The notes under the pieces are model-generated. The model did not search any database. It had not been told where the DNA came from and saw only the letters and a list, made by a program, of their open reading frames with translations. The position numbers and the translations under genes were made by a program. Shown here one piece after another: positions 46,666 through 58,200 of a stretch of DNA of 64,000 nucleotides. How positions within the stretch are numbered: position 1 is the stretch's first letter; every line of letters begins with the position of its first letter. The stretch comes from Hydractinia symbiolongicarpus (Eukaryota; Cnidaria; Hydrozoa; Anthoathecata; Hydractiniidae). The DNA is taken from the NCBI RefSeq assembly GCF_029227915.1, contig NC_079878.1, positions 13,020,001-13,084,000 of the forward strand, in the 5' to 3' direction.

Positions 46666-49600
46666 CGTAATCTAATAAAGCATTTCTATTGCCGTTTTTC
46701 GTTCTTAAAATTTTAAAATGCAATCTAAAAAAGCATTTCTAACGCCACTTAAAAATATTCGATTTACAATTTTATCATTTTCTTCGCAAAGTGATTCGCA
46801 AAAATGGCATCTCGTTTCGCAAATTGTGAATTGCTAATTCAAACCTTGATTATATAATGGTGAAATATGTTTGCTAGCAAAAATGTAATACTGATGACTA
46901 TTGCTTAAATAGTTCGCTTTATAGAAAAAAAAAATATAAAAAATACATTGCAGAATATGTTTGTCGTAACACCTCATATATCATATTTTTTGCCTATTCC
47001 TTAAAAAAATTTGCACATGTAGAACATAGATTTTTTATTGCACGAAAAACATTAAAACAACACTAACATTTTTTATATATATAATTTTATAGTTTTTGTT
47101 ATAAGTGAAAGGAGAATAACTTCAGTATAAATTTCCAAAGGAAACAATCTTAACCTGCTGTATAACTTTCGAAACAACACCATATTCTGTATAACTTTTG
47201 ATACAGCAAAGAATAATTCTTGCTGCATAATTTTCGAAACAGCACAAGAAAACTTCTTGCTGCATAGCTACTAATTTTGCTAAACAAGAGAACGAATTTA
47301 TTCAGTTCTTTTAAAGGGAGACAATTATTAATTTTTTTTGCAACAAAAAAATTATTTATTATCTGCGTACGTAATGTAAAAATACACAGAAAATATGCTT
47401 GTCGCAACACTCCCCTCTGTTGTAGGGCCATTTCTTGAACACTTTTCAGCATACAAGGTGTTGCATGCCTAGCATCTGCATTGACTAAATCATGGTAGAA
47501 TGAGGTGGAAGAGCATCAAAGTAAATGGAAAGTTACTTTCATCCACAAAGACTTGTATTTTAAAGTTATGCTGCTGAAGTTATTTCTAAAGTTTTGTTAA
47601 GTTAAGAAAAAAAGATTGCAATGAAATGTTCAAAAGGATAATTTTCTTTTTAAAAAGTCTTTTAAACAAAAACCGCATGAAACAATAGTTTTATGCAAGT
47701 TTTTTCTTGCGTAATGCTTTGTTAGAATGAATGTTAAGAAATTCATTTTGTAAAACAAACTAAGTTTGGAAGATATACAAAAATAATGCGAAAAAACATT
47801 TCTTAAAACAATTTTTTGCGCAATTTATTATAATATTTCGCATAGTTATCAAATTAATAAAATTCTATTACTTGCACTAATACCTAAGGGGATTATATTT
47901 TCAATAAGTTTTAACAATGAAACTCTCCCAGTTATGAGAAAATATTTACAGTATTGTTTTATTGTTAAATCACTCACAACATAGCTCTCAATTTTGGGGT
48001 TCGCAAGTTTAAAACTTTTCACCAAACTTAATTCCCACAAAACAAATAATTTAGGTCATCCCCAGAATTCAATTCCTGCAAAAAATAAAAATGAGTCAAC
48101 CACCCATCCGGAAAATCTACTTTTAGTGAAATTTAGAAATGTACTCACAAGAGGAGTTTATATTTAGAAATACGTCAAGATTTTTTTTCGCTATGCCTAG
48201 TTTTCAATTGTGATTTATCCTGCAGAGAAAAAAAAGCAAGAAATCTATCATTCTGTAACAATATCATCAATGTTTCATTCACAAAAGTTCAAAGAAAATG
48301 CTAATCGCAGCCTGTCTGGCCAGGCATAATGTCAGTGTTTACAATCTGGTCACCACAACATAACAGGGGAAAAAAAATCATAATCATAATAATTCGGCTG
48401 TTCTTGTTTATAAACAGGCCACTTTTGCAATCTTGGCTGGACATCATCATCAAATTAAATTTATTTTTAGAACCACTTTACCAAGTTGTGCGAAATCACG
48501 AACCCAATTAGGTTCCCACAAACGATAGGTCAAATTAAAAACAGCTAGTTTACAAGCACAACATCAGGTAATCAAGTAAATATAACTGGCTATATATAAG
48601 GTACAGAATAATTCAGGTATGGATGCCTGAATTGTAATGTACCCCCTTCCATTCCGTGTGAAGAATTATCTGACAACGCCATAGGGGGTACAGAATAATC
48701 CAGGTATGGATTCTTAATTATTTATATATTTATTATACATCGAAAGGAATATTTTTGTTATGCCAAGGAGAAGTGAAAACAAGCACTGTGTCAGTCACCG
48801 TGCAAAATGTAGTACGGAAACGTACTTGACGCTAAAATATGTTTTTTAAAATATAGGGGAATGCAGAAAAATAGCTATATTTTAGTACAAGCTACCATAC
48901 CATATATAATAACAAAATAAGATATATAAAAACTGAAATTCTGTTTCTGCCATACCTAGCAAGTCTTAAAACACAGTAATAAAGATTAAAGGGTTAAGAC
49001 CAATAGATAAACTATTCTTCCTTTAAAGACAGCGGAGTAGACTGGTAGAATGTTTCATCTCTTCCTCTTCCTTCACCCCATGACTTTTGCAAGCAAATCG
49101 GATATGGACCGCCATCTGCTCATATTCTTTTTGACTCGCTTGCCTTGTTTTGAACGAATTGTTTTTGCAAAGAAAACTTGGATAACTAAAAGATTATAAA
49201 CAAATCGTAAACAAATATGGCGGTAATGGCTTCCATCGTAGCAGTTGTAGGTTTTCATTTAATTACTTTTTTACTTTTATTTCTTTTGATATTTGCTTAG
49301 TTGCATTTCTCAGGGTCCACCAAATACTACAGCTAAATGATAAATAATTTCTCCATATTCTCGGATATTTCTTGATGTTGGTGAGTTAGGTATTTGGTTC
49401 TTTGCCTTCTTGCCGCTTCTGTCATTATTTTTGAACATTACAGGCATATAATCTAATGTCAATCAGAAGAATGTAAAGGGGCTAGGAGTCATAAACTTAA
49501 CTACATAATGCAATTATTGTATTTTTTGTCATATTAAAATGCATGGGTGTTTCTTTAAGAATCTAAATAAAGTGGACGACAGACAGACCTGCCTGTCTTT

Positions 49601-50034
49601 ACATAAATAACGGGCCAATGCGTTTGCAGCTGTGACGGCCCACCTGTTTACACAAATGGAAAGAAATTGATTTCATCTATATAAAAAAAATTTAATGATA
49701 TTATTAGAATCAAAAATGCTGTCATATTCGTAAAATGTTTCTTATTTTAACGATAAAGTTAAAAAGATCCGTTGTACCAAAATATTTATGTCCTTGGCAC
49801 ATAATTAGAATATGGTATTTATAGTTGTTTCAGGATAGACATCAATATAATAACATCCTTCGGGTCATAAATGACGTCATTTTTTTATCAAAATGTTCTT
49901 TAAATCTTTGTCTGTGTATATAATATTTCTATGAGAAATATATTTCCTAGCAGCAGCTTTTAGTACCAACATGTAACAAACATTACCTTACAACACTTTG
50001 ATTTATAAATTTTTCCAAATTTTTTGTGTCATCT
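46666..50034. other. Gene-free AT-rich stretch
   Basis: About 3.4 kb. No exon or RNA gene recognised. A 24-base direct repeat (23 of 24 identical) starts at 48601 and 48688, beginning GTACAGAATAAT. ORFs at 47150-47452 and 48329-48511 show no family features. Confidence 0.55.
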
Positions 50035-50120
50035 AAATTATAATACAGTGTGTCGGTGTGTTTGTTAGGGGCAATTTCAACATGTGTTCGTTTTCCTTTG
50101 ATGCAGCCGAAAAACTTTTG
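50035..50120 (+). mobile_element. Helitron-like relic
   Basis: TTATAATACAGTGTGTCGGTG followed by GTGTTCGTTTTCCTTTGATG and CAGCCGAAAAACTTT matches the 5' part of the Helitron-like unit at 38132. No 3' end is present; it stops near the Penelope-like insertion. Confidence 0.45.
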
Positions 50121-50178
50121 TCTCAAATTTCAACCCACAAATTATATGTCATAATGTCAAAAACATGAATTAAGTGCC

Positions 50179-50899
50179 AATACCAATATTAGGACCAACA
50201 ATCAGTATGTTTATTATTTTTTATTGACAATATATTTCGGATAAACATTATCCATCCTCAGGTCTAAAAGCAAATAAATAATGTTAAAAAACAGTTAAAA
50301 ACAAGTATAAAATTATTCAACATATCATACATAAACTATACCTCTCACACTACAACAAATCAAATTTACAAGAAAATCTAAAAACAAAACAAGTTTAGAA
50401 GAGAGTAAGGTAATTAAATTTTTATTACCAATGCTCTGCTTCTATATTCGTCTTTTGTATTTAAAACCGGTTTGATGTAATTGATCATTAACGCCTCAAG
50501 AGTCATTGAATGATAAACGTTCCGTGTTGATGAACATAAAATTGATACATTTTCCATTGTTAAAAGATTATTGCAATCGTCGAAATGCTTTCCCACCGGA
50601 CCAGTTCTTTTATGTTCCTTAAGTCGTTTGATTAAATGTCGGCTCGTCTGTCCGACATAGCACGAGTTGCATCGTGGACATTCTATTTTGTATACCAAAC
50701 AACTTTTGAAACATTTTTCAATTACAGGTTTCAATGGAGGCAGAGAACTTTTCAACTTTTTCAATGTGAAAATAATTTTACACGGAATATTCAACTTTCC
50801 CATAGAAGTTTCAAATTTCTCCGAAACTCGCCCACGATATTGAATGAAAATCATCTTCTCTTCAGACTCTTCTTTCTCGTTTTCTTCATCAGGATTCTC
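50179..50899 (-). mobile_element. Penelope-like element, 5'-truncated, with GIY-YIG endonuclease
   Basis: Frame 50414-50854 (minus) encodes the C-terminal part of a Penelope-like polyprotein: an RT-end linker (IQYRGRVSEKFETSM, LKSSLPPLKPVIE) and a GIY-YIG nuclease (VYKIECPRCNSCYVGQTSRH, then LIKRLKEHKR and NYIKPVLNTK). The Arg of the RLKEH helix and the Cys pairs usual in Penelope-like elements are present. The reverse transcriptase itself is missing, because the copy breaks at about 50900 where an inverted second copy begins. The 3' non-coding region runs to about 50179. Confidence 0.85.
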
Positions 50900-50911
50900 G
50901 TTTAATCAAAC

Positions 50912-51348
50912 GAACATAAAAGAACTGGTCCGGTGTGAAAGCATTTCGACGATTGCAATAATCTTTTAACAATGGAAAATGTATCAATTTTATGTTCATC
51001 AACACGGAACGTTTATCATTTAATGACTCTTGAGGCGTTAATGATCAATTACATCAAACCGGTTTTAAATACAAAAGACGAATATAGAAGCAGAGCATTG
51101 GTAATAAAAATTTAATTACCTTACTCTCTTCTAAACTCGTTTTGTTTTTAGATTTTCTTGTAAATTTGATTTGTTGTAGTGTGAGGTATAGTTTATGTAT
51201 GATATGTTGAATAATTTTATACTTGTTTTTAACTGTTTTTTAACATTATTTATTTGCTTTTAGACCTGAGGATGGATAATGTTTATCCGAAATATATTGT
51301 CAATAAAAAATAATAAACATACTCATTGTTGGTCCTAATATTGGTATT
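50912..51348 (+). mobile_element. Second Penelope-like copy, inverted, nuclease broken
   Basis: Nearly identical reverse complement of 50179-50617, so the two form a long inverted repeat with arms of about 438 bases around a 294-base centre. It starts inside the nuclease coding region. An in-frame TGA (in GTCCGGTGTGAAAGC, about 50929-50943) replaces the Gly codon of the other copy, so it codes for nothing intact. Confidence 0.85.
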
Positions 51349-52297
51349 TTATCGTGAAGCCACAATGTTTTTATCTTAAGTGTCAATAGCTTAAATTTAT
51401 TAATGAAGCCATTTCAATGCATATAACTTGAGGCCAAATAACTTGGAAACGAGGTGGTAACGTCAGTTAACTTTTACCCTGCAAGTAACTACTGACAACC
51501 TGACTTAAACATTTTCTTGACCTATGATAATCTATGGTCTTAATGAAGGCAATGGGTATACAAATTTTAAAAAAAATTATATTCTGTCACGTCTCTGGTG
51601 GCGTTAGCAAAATTTTCAATAATACGAATAGCAATGAAGCCTCAGAAAACAGTATAGTCACTGTAGTTCGATCTAACCCTCTTCCTCCTCTCTTTAGAGA
51701 TGGAGTAGAAGAAGAGGAAGAAGTGACTGACATTGGTCGTCCACGACAGGTGTGAAGCTACAACTTCAACACTTAACATAAGTACGTAGCAAATGTAGCT
51801 GTAAAAATTATGTGTTGTTTGTTAAAACTTTTTGACCTTACCACAAAACGTCTGTGCATTAGACTGACGTCAATAGCCTTATATCTTGGAGATGGCTGGA
51901 AATAACTTATGTCACCTTCTGTGTGGATAACTTCAGTACAGTCCGAATGTAAGCTTCCACATGTACAACACCTTTTCTTGCAAGTCGGAAGCCCTTTAAT
52001 CTTGTTTATCGTAATTAGTTTAATGATCTTTGGGAGAGCTAAGTTGCAAGTGATTTAACAAAATTGCAATTAACATGCTTAACCCCATTTAATTGCTTAA
52101 AATTCCCAGGAAAAACACATTATTAACAAGACAAATGTATTTCAATTAAAAGAAGTCACTATTTGGCAGAAAATACACACAATACAAACTCTTCAGTTAC
52201 GTTAAGCTAATCACTTTAATTGCTGTGATGTCATTGGTTGAATTCAATTCTTTAATTCTCTCCTCAACTAATAATCATCTCGGATGATTTTGACTCA
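51349..52297. other. Region downstream of the retroelement, probably its decayed 3' part
   Basis: No gene recognised. On the minus strand, parts read like low-complexity, Ser/Glu-rich retroelement tails, but no LTR pair could be identified by eye. Confidence 0.35.
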
Positions 52298-54060
52298 ATG
52301 AAAGCTCTTCCAGTATTATTCATTGCATTTAGATTTTTTGTGACAGTAACACTTGAAAATCTGGTCTCCAAGGAAGGTAATTCATTGTTCAGTACATTTG
52401 GAAAGTTTGTATTCTTCCCAAACACCAACATATTTGGACTGTATCCTATTCAAGGAGTTCTTTGCACTTACTGCCCAAACAACTGCCATTTCCAAACTAC
52501 AATTTGAGTCTTTCATTGTTTTTCTGACTGCTTCTTTGATGACATTGTTGTGATGTTCACATTTATCATTTGACCAAGGACTTTCAGCTATGGTTTTTGC
52601 TTCTTTAATATTAAACATCTCACATTATTCCTGATAATCTTTATTCAAAAATTCTTCACCATTGTCAGCTAAAACCTTTCTTGGTTGGCCAAAGTAGCTT
52701 ATCCACATTTTCATAATCGCATCAATCATTACATCTTGTTTCTTGGATCTTCTCATGTATGCCACAAAATACCTGGAGAACAAATCGATTAAATTAAAAT
52801 CCAGATGTCTTGCTCATAGGTGATCAAATCCATGGCAACAATTTGATTTAATTCAGAAGCCAAAGGTATTCTGACTATCGGTCTGGGTTTTCCCCTCTTA
52901 ATCTTTTGTAAACATCACAATTTTCGGACACTTCCTTAACTATCTTCGATATCTGGTCTGTATTCTTCCAAATTTTTGAAGAATTATTTAACCTTATCAA
53001 CCTGCTCTCATGACAGTGACCAAAGTGACCATGAAGCTTGTCCTTCTCTGATGGGATGGCCTAAACAGAAGAAAACTGTTTTAGCTTCTTCTTTACGGCT
53101 GTCTTTAATCAATTTCCTTTTCTTTGTGAGGGTAATGCATAATGTCCTGAGGTAGTCTTTATTAACTTTTATTCTTCTCCAAACATAACTATCCTGAATC
53201 AAGAACTGCACGTTTAAGAGTTTCTATAAACGTGCAGTTCTTGATTTTTGCCAATGATATTTGCTATCACAAATTCTGCATCTTGTTACATTTCCATCTC
53301 CATCCAATGGGTTCAAAGTTCCTTTGTCATCACTTCCTCCTTTCTTCTGTTGTTAATTGTAGATCCCTCTTCTGCTGCCATTTCATCAATACCAATTTCC
53401 TTGATACCAATTTTGTTGCCTGGAATCGCCGTAATACACAGAATTACCATCGTTGCTGTCATTAAAGGCTCTTCTTTATGTTGGAACTGCAGCTGAAGTG
53501 ATTGCATCCACAAATAATCTTTTCAGCTGTTTAACCATTGCGAGCATTTTATCAAATTTCAGATCAGTCATAGTTGCATGACAAAGCGTCATCTGTTCAC
53601 TTAGGTTAGCTGAGTTTAATAACGATATGCCAAACACTGTCTGGTAACTCCATTTTATAACCTTTAATCTTTGCTTTAATCTCTGCTCAAATTCACTAGG
53701 TGGTCCTTCATTTTCATATTCTCTGGTCTTTTAAATGTTTTAAAATTCTGATAGGCCAAGTACGCAGTCTGAGTTGTATCTTCTAAGTACAATTTATCTA
53801 GTCTTTCCAGTGTCAAGGTAACACCATTTTCACCTTTGATGTTGTCAATGTCTAGTTCCAGAGCTGCCTCTCTTGCTTTACCTTTAAGTGACAGATATAA
53901 ACAGGGTCCTTGTTTTTCTGCACCCAACATTGTCAAAGCTTGCCATAACTTAATATCTTTCTTGTAGTCTGTCCAGTTCATGGAACTCCAGGGGTGGTAT
54001 TGATTTCGACATTTTCCACTGCTACCAATGATCAATAGAATACCACTATCAGTCTCTGTT
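52298..54060 (-). pseudogene. Internally deleted retroelement (gag and integrase, no RT)
   Basis: Minus strand. 53676-54035 encodes a gag-like segment (WTDYKKDIKLWQALTMLGAE, then YLSLKGKAREAALELDID). 52382-52990 encodes an integrase: IDLFSRYFVAYMRRSKKQDV (first Asp), KVLADNGEEF (second Asp) and AESPWSNDKCEHHN (Glu), followed by AVSAKNSL and, after a frameshift near 52430, GYSPNMLVFGKN. An in-frame TAA splits the integrase near 52622. Only about 0.5 kb separates gag from integrase, so protease, reverse transcriptase and RNase H are absent. The integrase pattern is that of LTR-type elements, although no LTRs were seen. It is dead. Confidence 0.78.
53197..53246. repeat. 20-bp perfect inverted repeat inside the retroelement
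   Basis: 53197-53216 (AATCAAGAACTGCACGTTTA) and 53227-53246 are exact reverse complements around a 10-base loop. It lies between the gag-side and integrase-side remnants, roughly where the RT region is missing. Confidence 0.85.
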
Positions 54061-55297
54061 GTAACTGTTTCACCATAAAAGTCTTAATATACAACCGATA
54101 TTAAAAAACCAGGAAACAATAATCAATATCAATGGAAGCTGTCTTCCACAGCAACAGTCACACAAGTCAATACAAACAAGGGCCGTCTCCAGCAGAATAT
54201 AACATTAAAAATCTTGACTGTGATATCAACAATCATTCAATCAAACTATATCAGCAATAACAGAGATTCCACACTCTTTTGTTTATTTCGCCTATAACGA
54301 TAGTAATAGTAGGCATATAAATAATTTAAATATCTTTCAAACTTACAAAATATCAAAGCTTTTTGGCATTGTGGACTTATGCTCTTGATGGTATTTTGAC
54401 ATATGTGAAGTTTTGTAGGTAAAAGCGATCTCATCTTTAATTAATGATAGAAATGTAACGTCAGCATTTTTTTAAAAAAGTACTTATGACATTAGAAGTT
54501 CTGAGATTTTAAATATTCGAATCTGGAATAACTTGAGAACGAAAAAAGATTTTTAAAAAATTCCAAATGACTTGATAAACAACTTTTTATCTCCACAACA
54601 TAGACAATTTTAATGCAGGAATCTCTTAAGATACTCATCTTATTTTCTTGTCTGACTCTTGATCTAAAAATTACTCTGACATTAGAAATTGTTATTATTT
54701 GTAAAAAAAAATATTTGATGCAGTTGCGTAATATTTGAGGTAATGCACCTAGGTAATTTCATCATTGTCTGGAGGTACATACCAAAAGGGTACAATTTCA
54801 TGCCATTTCAATTTATAACTGACATTTTCTTTAAACGTCATTTAAACAACAGCTTAACAAACAAAGCTTAACAAAATAAAATCTGTTTGATAAAATAAAA
54901 ACGTTAATATGTTGATCAGTTTTTTGGCTTCCAATTTTAATGTATAGAAATTGTTCACATCAGATATTATATTATATGTGCGTTAGTCAATAATAAGGTT
55001 CCACGATTTATAAATTATTCAAGACAAAAAACTTTTCTCTATTTTACATTTTAAACACCATAATTTCTGTTGATGAATATACCGGTTATAAATATATCCA
55101 CAGTTTAGGTCATTCACACACATTTTTCATCTGCCTATCATCAAACATGAACTAGAAATTTTAAGTATATATTACTTTTAGCTATAAACAAATAGATGCT
55201 TTCGCTAAATACAATAAAAAACAAAGAAATTAACTAACAAGAATATGTTTATATACAAAACGATATATGGTGATATTAAAATGTGAAGGTTAAAAAT
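54061..55297. other. Spacer upstream of the PH-domain gene
   Basis: AT-rich, no exon recognised; should contain the promoter of the rightward gene. Confidence 0.5.
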
Positions 55298-58200
55298 ATG
55301 GAAGAAAATTCGCCTGTCAAATACTTTGAAGATTATTTGCATAAAAAGGAAGGAGATAAAAAGGTAAATATTTTAGTTTCATATGTTGCATGTATTTTTT
55401 GAAATTTATCGTTATTTACTCTGTGGCAAGAGTGTCGCTTTCAGACATTTGAATAAAAATATAATTATGTATCTGGTGGTATATATAGTTAATAGTATGT
55501 TTAACAGGTTCAACAGCACCTTGAATTGTGCCTCCTTCTAATAAGAATTCCATTCTATGAGCACATAACTCCAAAGAGCTAATGAAAACTCTTCCATGTC
55601 CCAAAACTAAATAAAGATCTGTTTTATGTATAATTATATGGTTATAAATATGTATATTTAAATAAACCACATCTGAACCTATCAGAGCAATATGAAAGAG
55701 GGTTAAAAATATTGATTTGTGTGAGGTTTTTTAATAATTTTTCCTAAATTGTCGTCTGAAAGCCAAAAGTGTGTGATATGAACCAGATTTCTTTGCTTAC
55801 AAAATTGATCTTTTATAGAAAGAGATTTTCTATGCATTATATAGACTTAACTTTCCATTCTTTTATTTCAACCAGTTTTTGTCATTTTCACCTTCATTAC
55901 AAAAATTGAGAAAAATTTTATTCTCTTTTCAAGAAAATTTTGCACTACAGAATTTGCAAGGTCTTCAAACAAAAGAACCTTTTTTCCTACACCATATTCT
56001 TGGATTTTATGGTATAAATAAATTATTTATCAAATAAATTATTTAATGGCAAAATTATGTACATGTGTAAAAAATTATGCATATTTTCTCACACTTTCGT
56101 CAATAGTTAAGCTGAATTTTTAAAAATAAATTCAATTTAAATGTCACCACATGAACTAATTCCTCCCATTTATAAAAAATAAAATTTCCCTTGCTCTCAT
56201 TTTAGTGGATTGAATATTGGGCTGTTGTCTGTGAGAAGTATTTAATATTTTATAAATATCGACCACAACTGGAAGAATATAGAGATGCGGTAAGTCGCTG
56301 TTCATTTTTAAAAACTATATTGTTTATCATTAACTTTTTGGCGACTGTTTGAAAAACTTTATTAGAATCTTATTGTTTTTATGTTTGTTTTGATAACAAT
56401 TATTGTACAAGATACATACACCTATCTTATACTTAATGAAAGTTCAAAGCATTTAATCTACCATCTTTCTGCATCGATCACTCTTCTCTGTAAGAACAGT
56501 TTACAAAAACACGTTTTATTATTAGCCTAATTTAATTTATACAAACCAAGAATCTTTATTTAGCAATTAATCCATGCCAAGTGCTTTTCTGCTTCATGAA
56601 ATAGAATCGGTGTTTTTGAAATAGTAAAAACATTTTTTACAATAATTTTCTACAAGCATCAGGCCTCGTCAGGAAGAAAAATGCTGGCGTGCGAGTTTAG
56701 CACATCATAATACCTTTCAATCATTTTGAGGCGTGCGATGTTCGCACAGCATAATGTTCAAGGCTGCATATTGTTTTCCATGAAAAGGTACATTTTAATA
56801 AAATTTGGATACACTTGTGGCTTAAATTGCCAGTCTTAATCTTAAGTGGTTCTTTTTAAAAAAGTTAAAAAAGGAGATAAGCATGCATAAGAAATGTGAC
56901 GTAAAATTACAACCTTCTTCCTCTCATTTACTTATTTTAAATTTACATGCAATACCATTATTTCAAGTTTTAGGTTCTTTTTGTTTGCATCTACGTAACA
57001 CGTGACACGTGTTTTTTTTTCGAATTTTTGAGGTCCATTTATTAAAAAAAAAAATATTAAAAAACCTGCCACTTAGTAATATGGCTATTTGCTCACATTT
57101 TCATTAAGTTTTTTAAAACCACTAGTTGCCATTAGCAAAAACAACTCAAACTTAGTTTATCAGCATACTTATTTAATAACAAAAGTGTTATGTTTTCCTG
57201 CATAGTGCTACTATTAAACCCTGATCTCACTTTGTTTGGCTTGGAGAAGTAGAAGATATTAGCGTTTTCGATTATTTTTTTTAGTTTCAAGGTTGCATTG
57301 AACTAACAGGAAGCACGAAATGCATTGCTGCTAAAAGGAAGAATTACAGTTTCCCGTTTTATATTGTTACTCAGAAAGCAAGATATCTTGTTAAGGTTGG
57401 GTTTAAACTTTTGTTTTGCAATCACTACTTTGAAATGTATAAATACTCATAAAAGAGGCTTGCAGAAATTGGTAAATCGTTTATATATAAATAAGCCATT
57501 GTTTCCAGAGTCCAAAAATGGATGACTAAATGGATTACCTACGAATTTTGAGTAACAAACAAATGGAACGAAATCACACCTTAGATTACAAACTGTACCA
57601 TAAAGATCCTATTATTGATTATTTTTTCGAATCTTTAATTTCGCGAAAATAATTCTTCACGAAATGACTAGAAATGACTTACTCGCCGAAATTCACGTTG
57701 CAAAAAAAAGAAGTGTACGAATAATTCTTTTTGCAAAAAACGTTAAATGGTTCATTCACGAAAAATATTTTTTACGAAATATCTCAGCATGACTGATTCG
57801 CGAAAATTAATCTTCACTAAATTTTGTTTCCGCGAAAATTAATCAACTGAAAGGTGTACAAATAGTCGTCAGGCGATGAAAAAAAAATCCAAACTATTAG
57901 GCGCACATCATTTAGGCGACATTTTTCAACATACTGTACTTAATTTATTAGTAAATGACAGTCTGTTTGTGTGTTTTTTTGCTTATGTGTGACATTGCTT
58001 AAACACCTGGAAAATTTTAATTTTATTTTAGACTCAGTCCACTTTGTCTCGACACCAATGGTTTCAAGCTATTGAATTATCTTCACAGGTGAAACATTAT
58101 GAGCCACGTCATTATCAAAAAAAAAAAAAAAAATCTGGCTTCATGTGCGGAAATTTTAATTCGTGATTCGTATTTTGCGATGCCGTGTTATTTCAATTCC

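Noticed and set aside
51534-51755. 73-codon plus-strand ORF with an acidic stretch
   Set aside because: Lies antisense to the decayed 3' side of the retroelement; the Glu run is low complexity and no host-gene similarity is visible.
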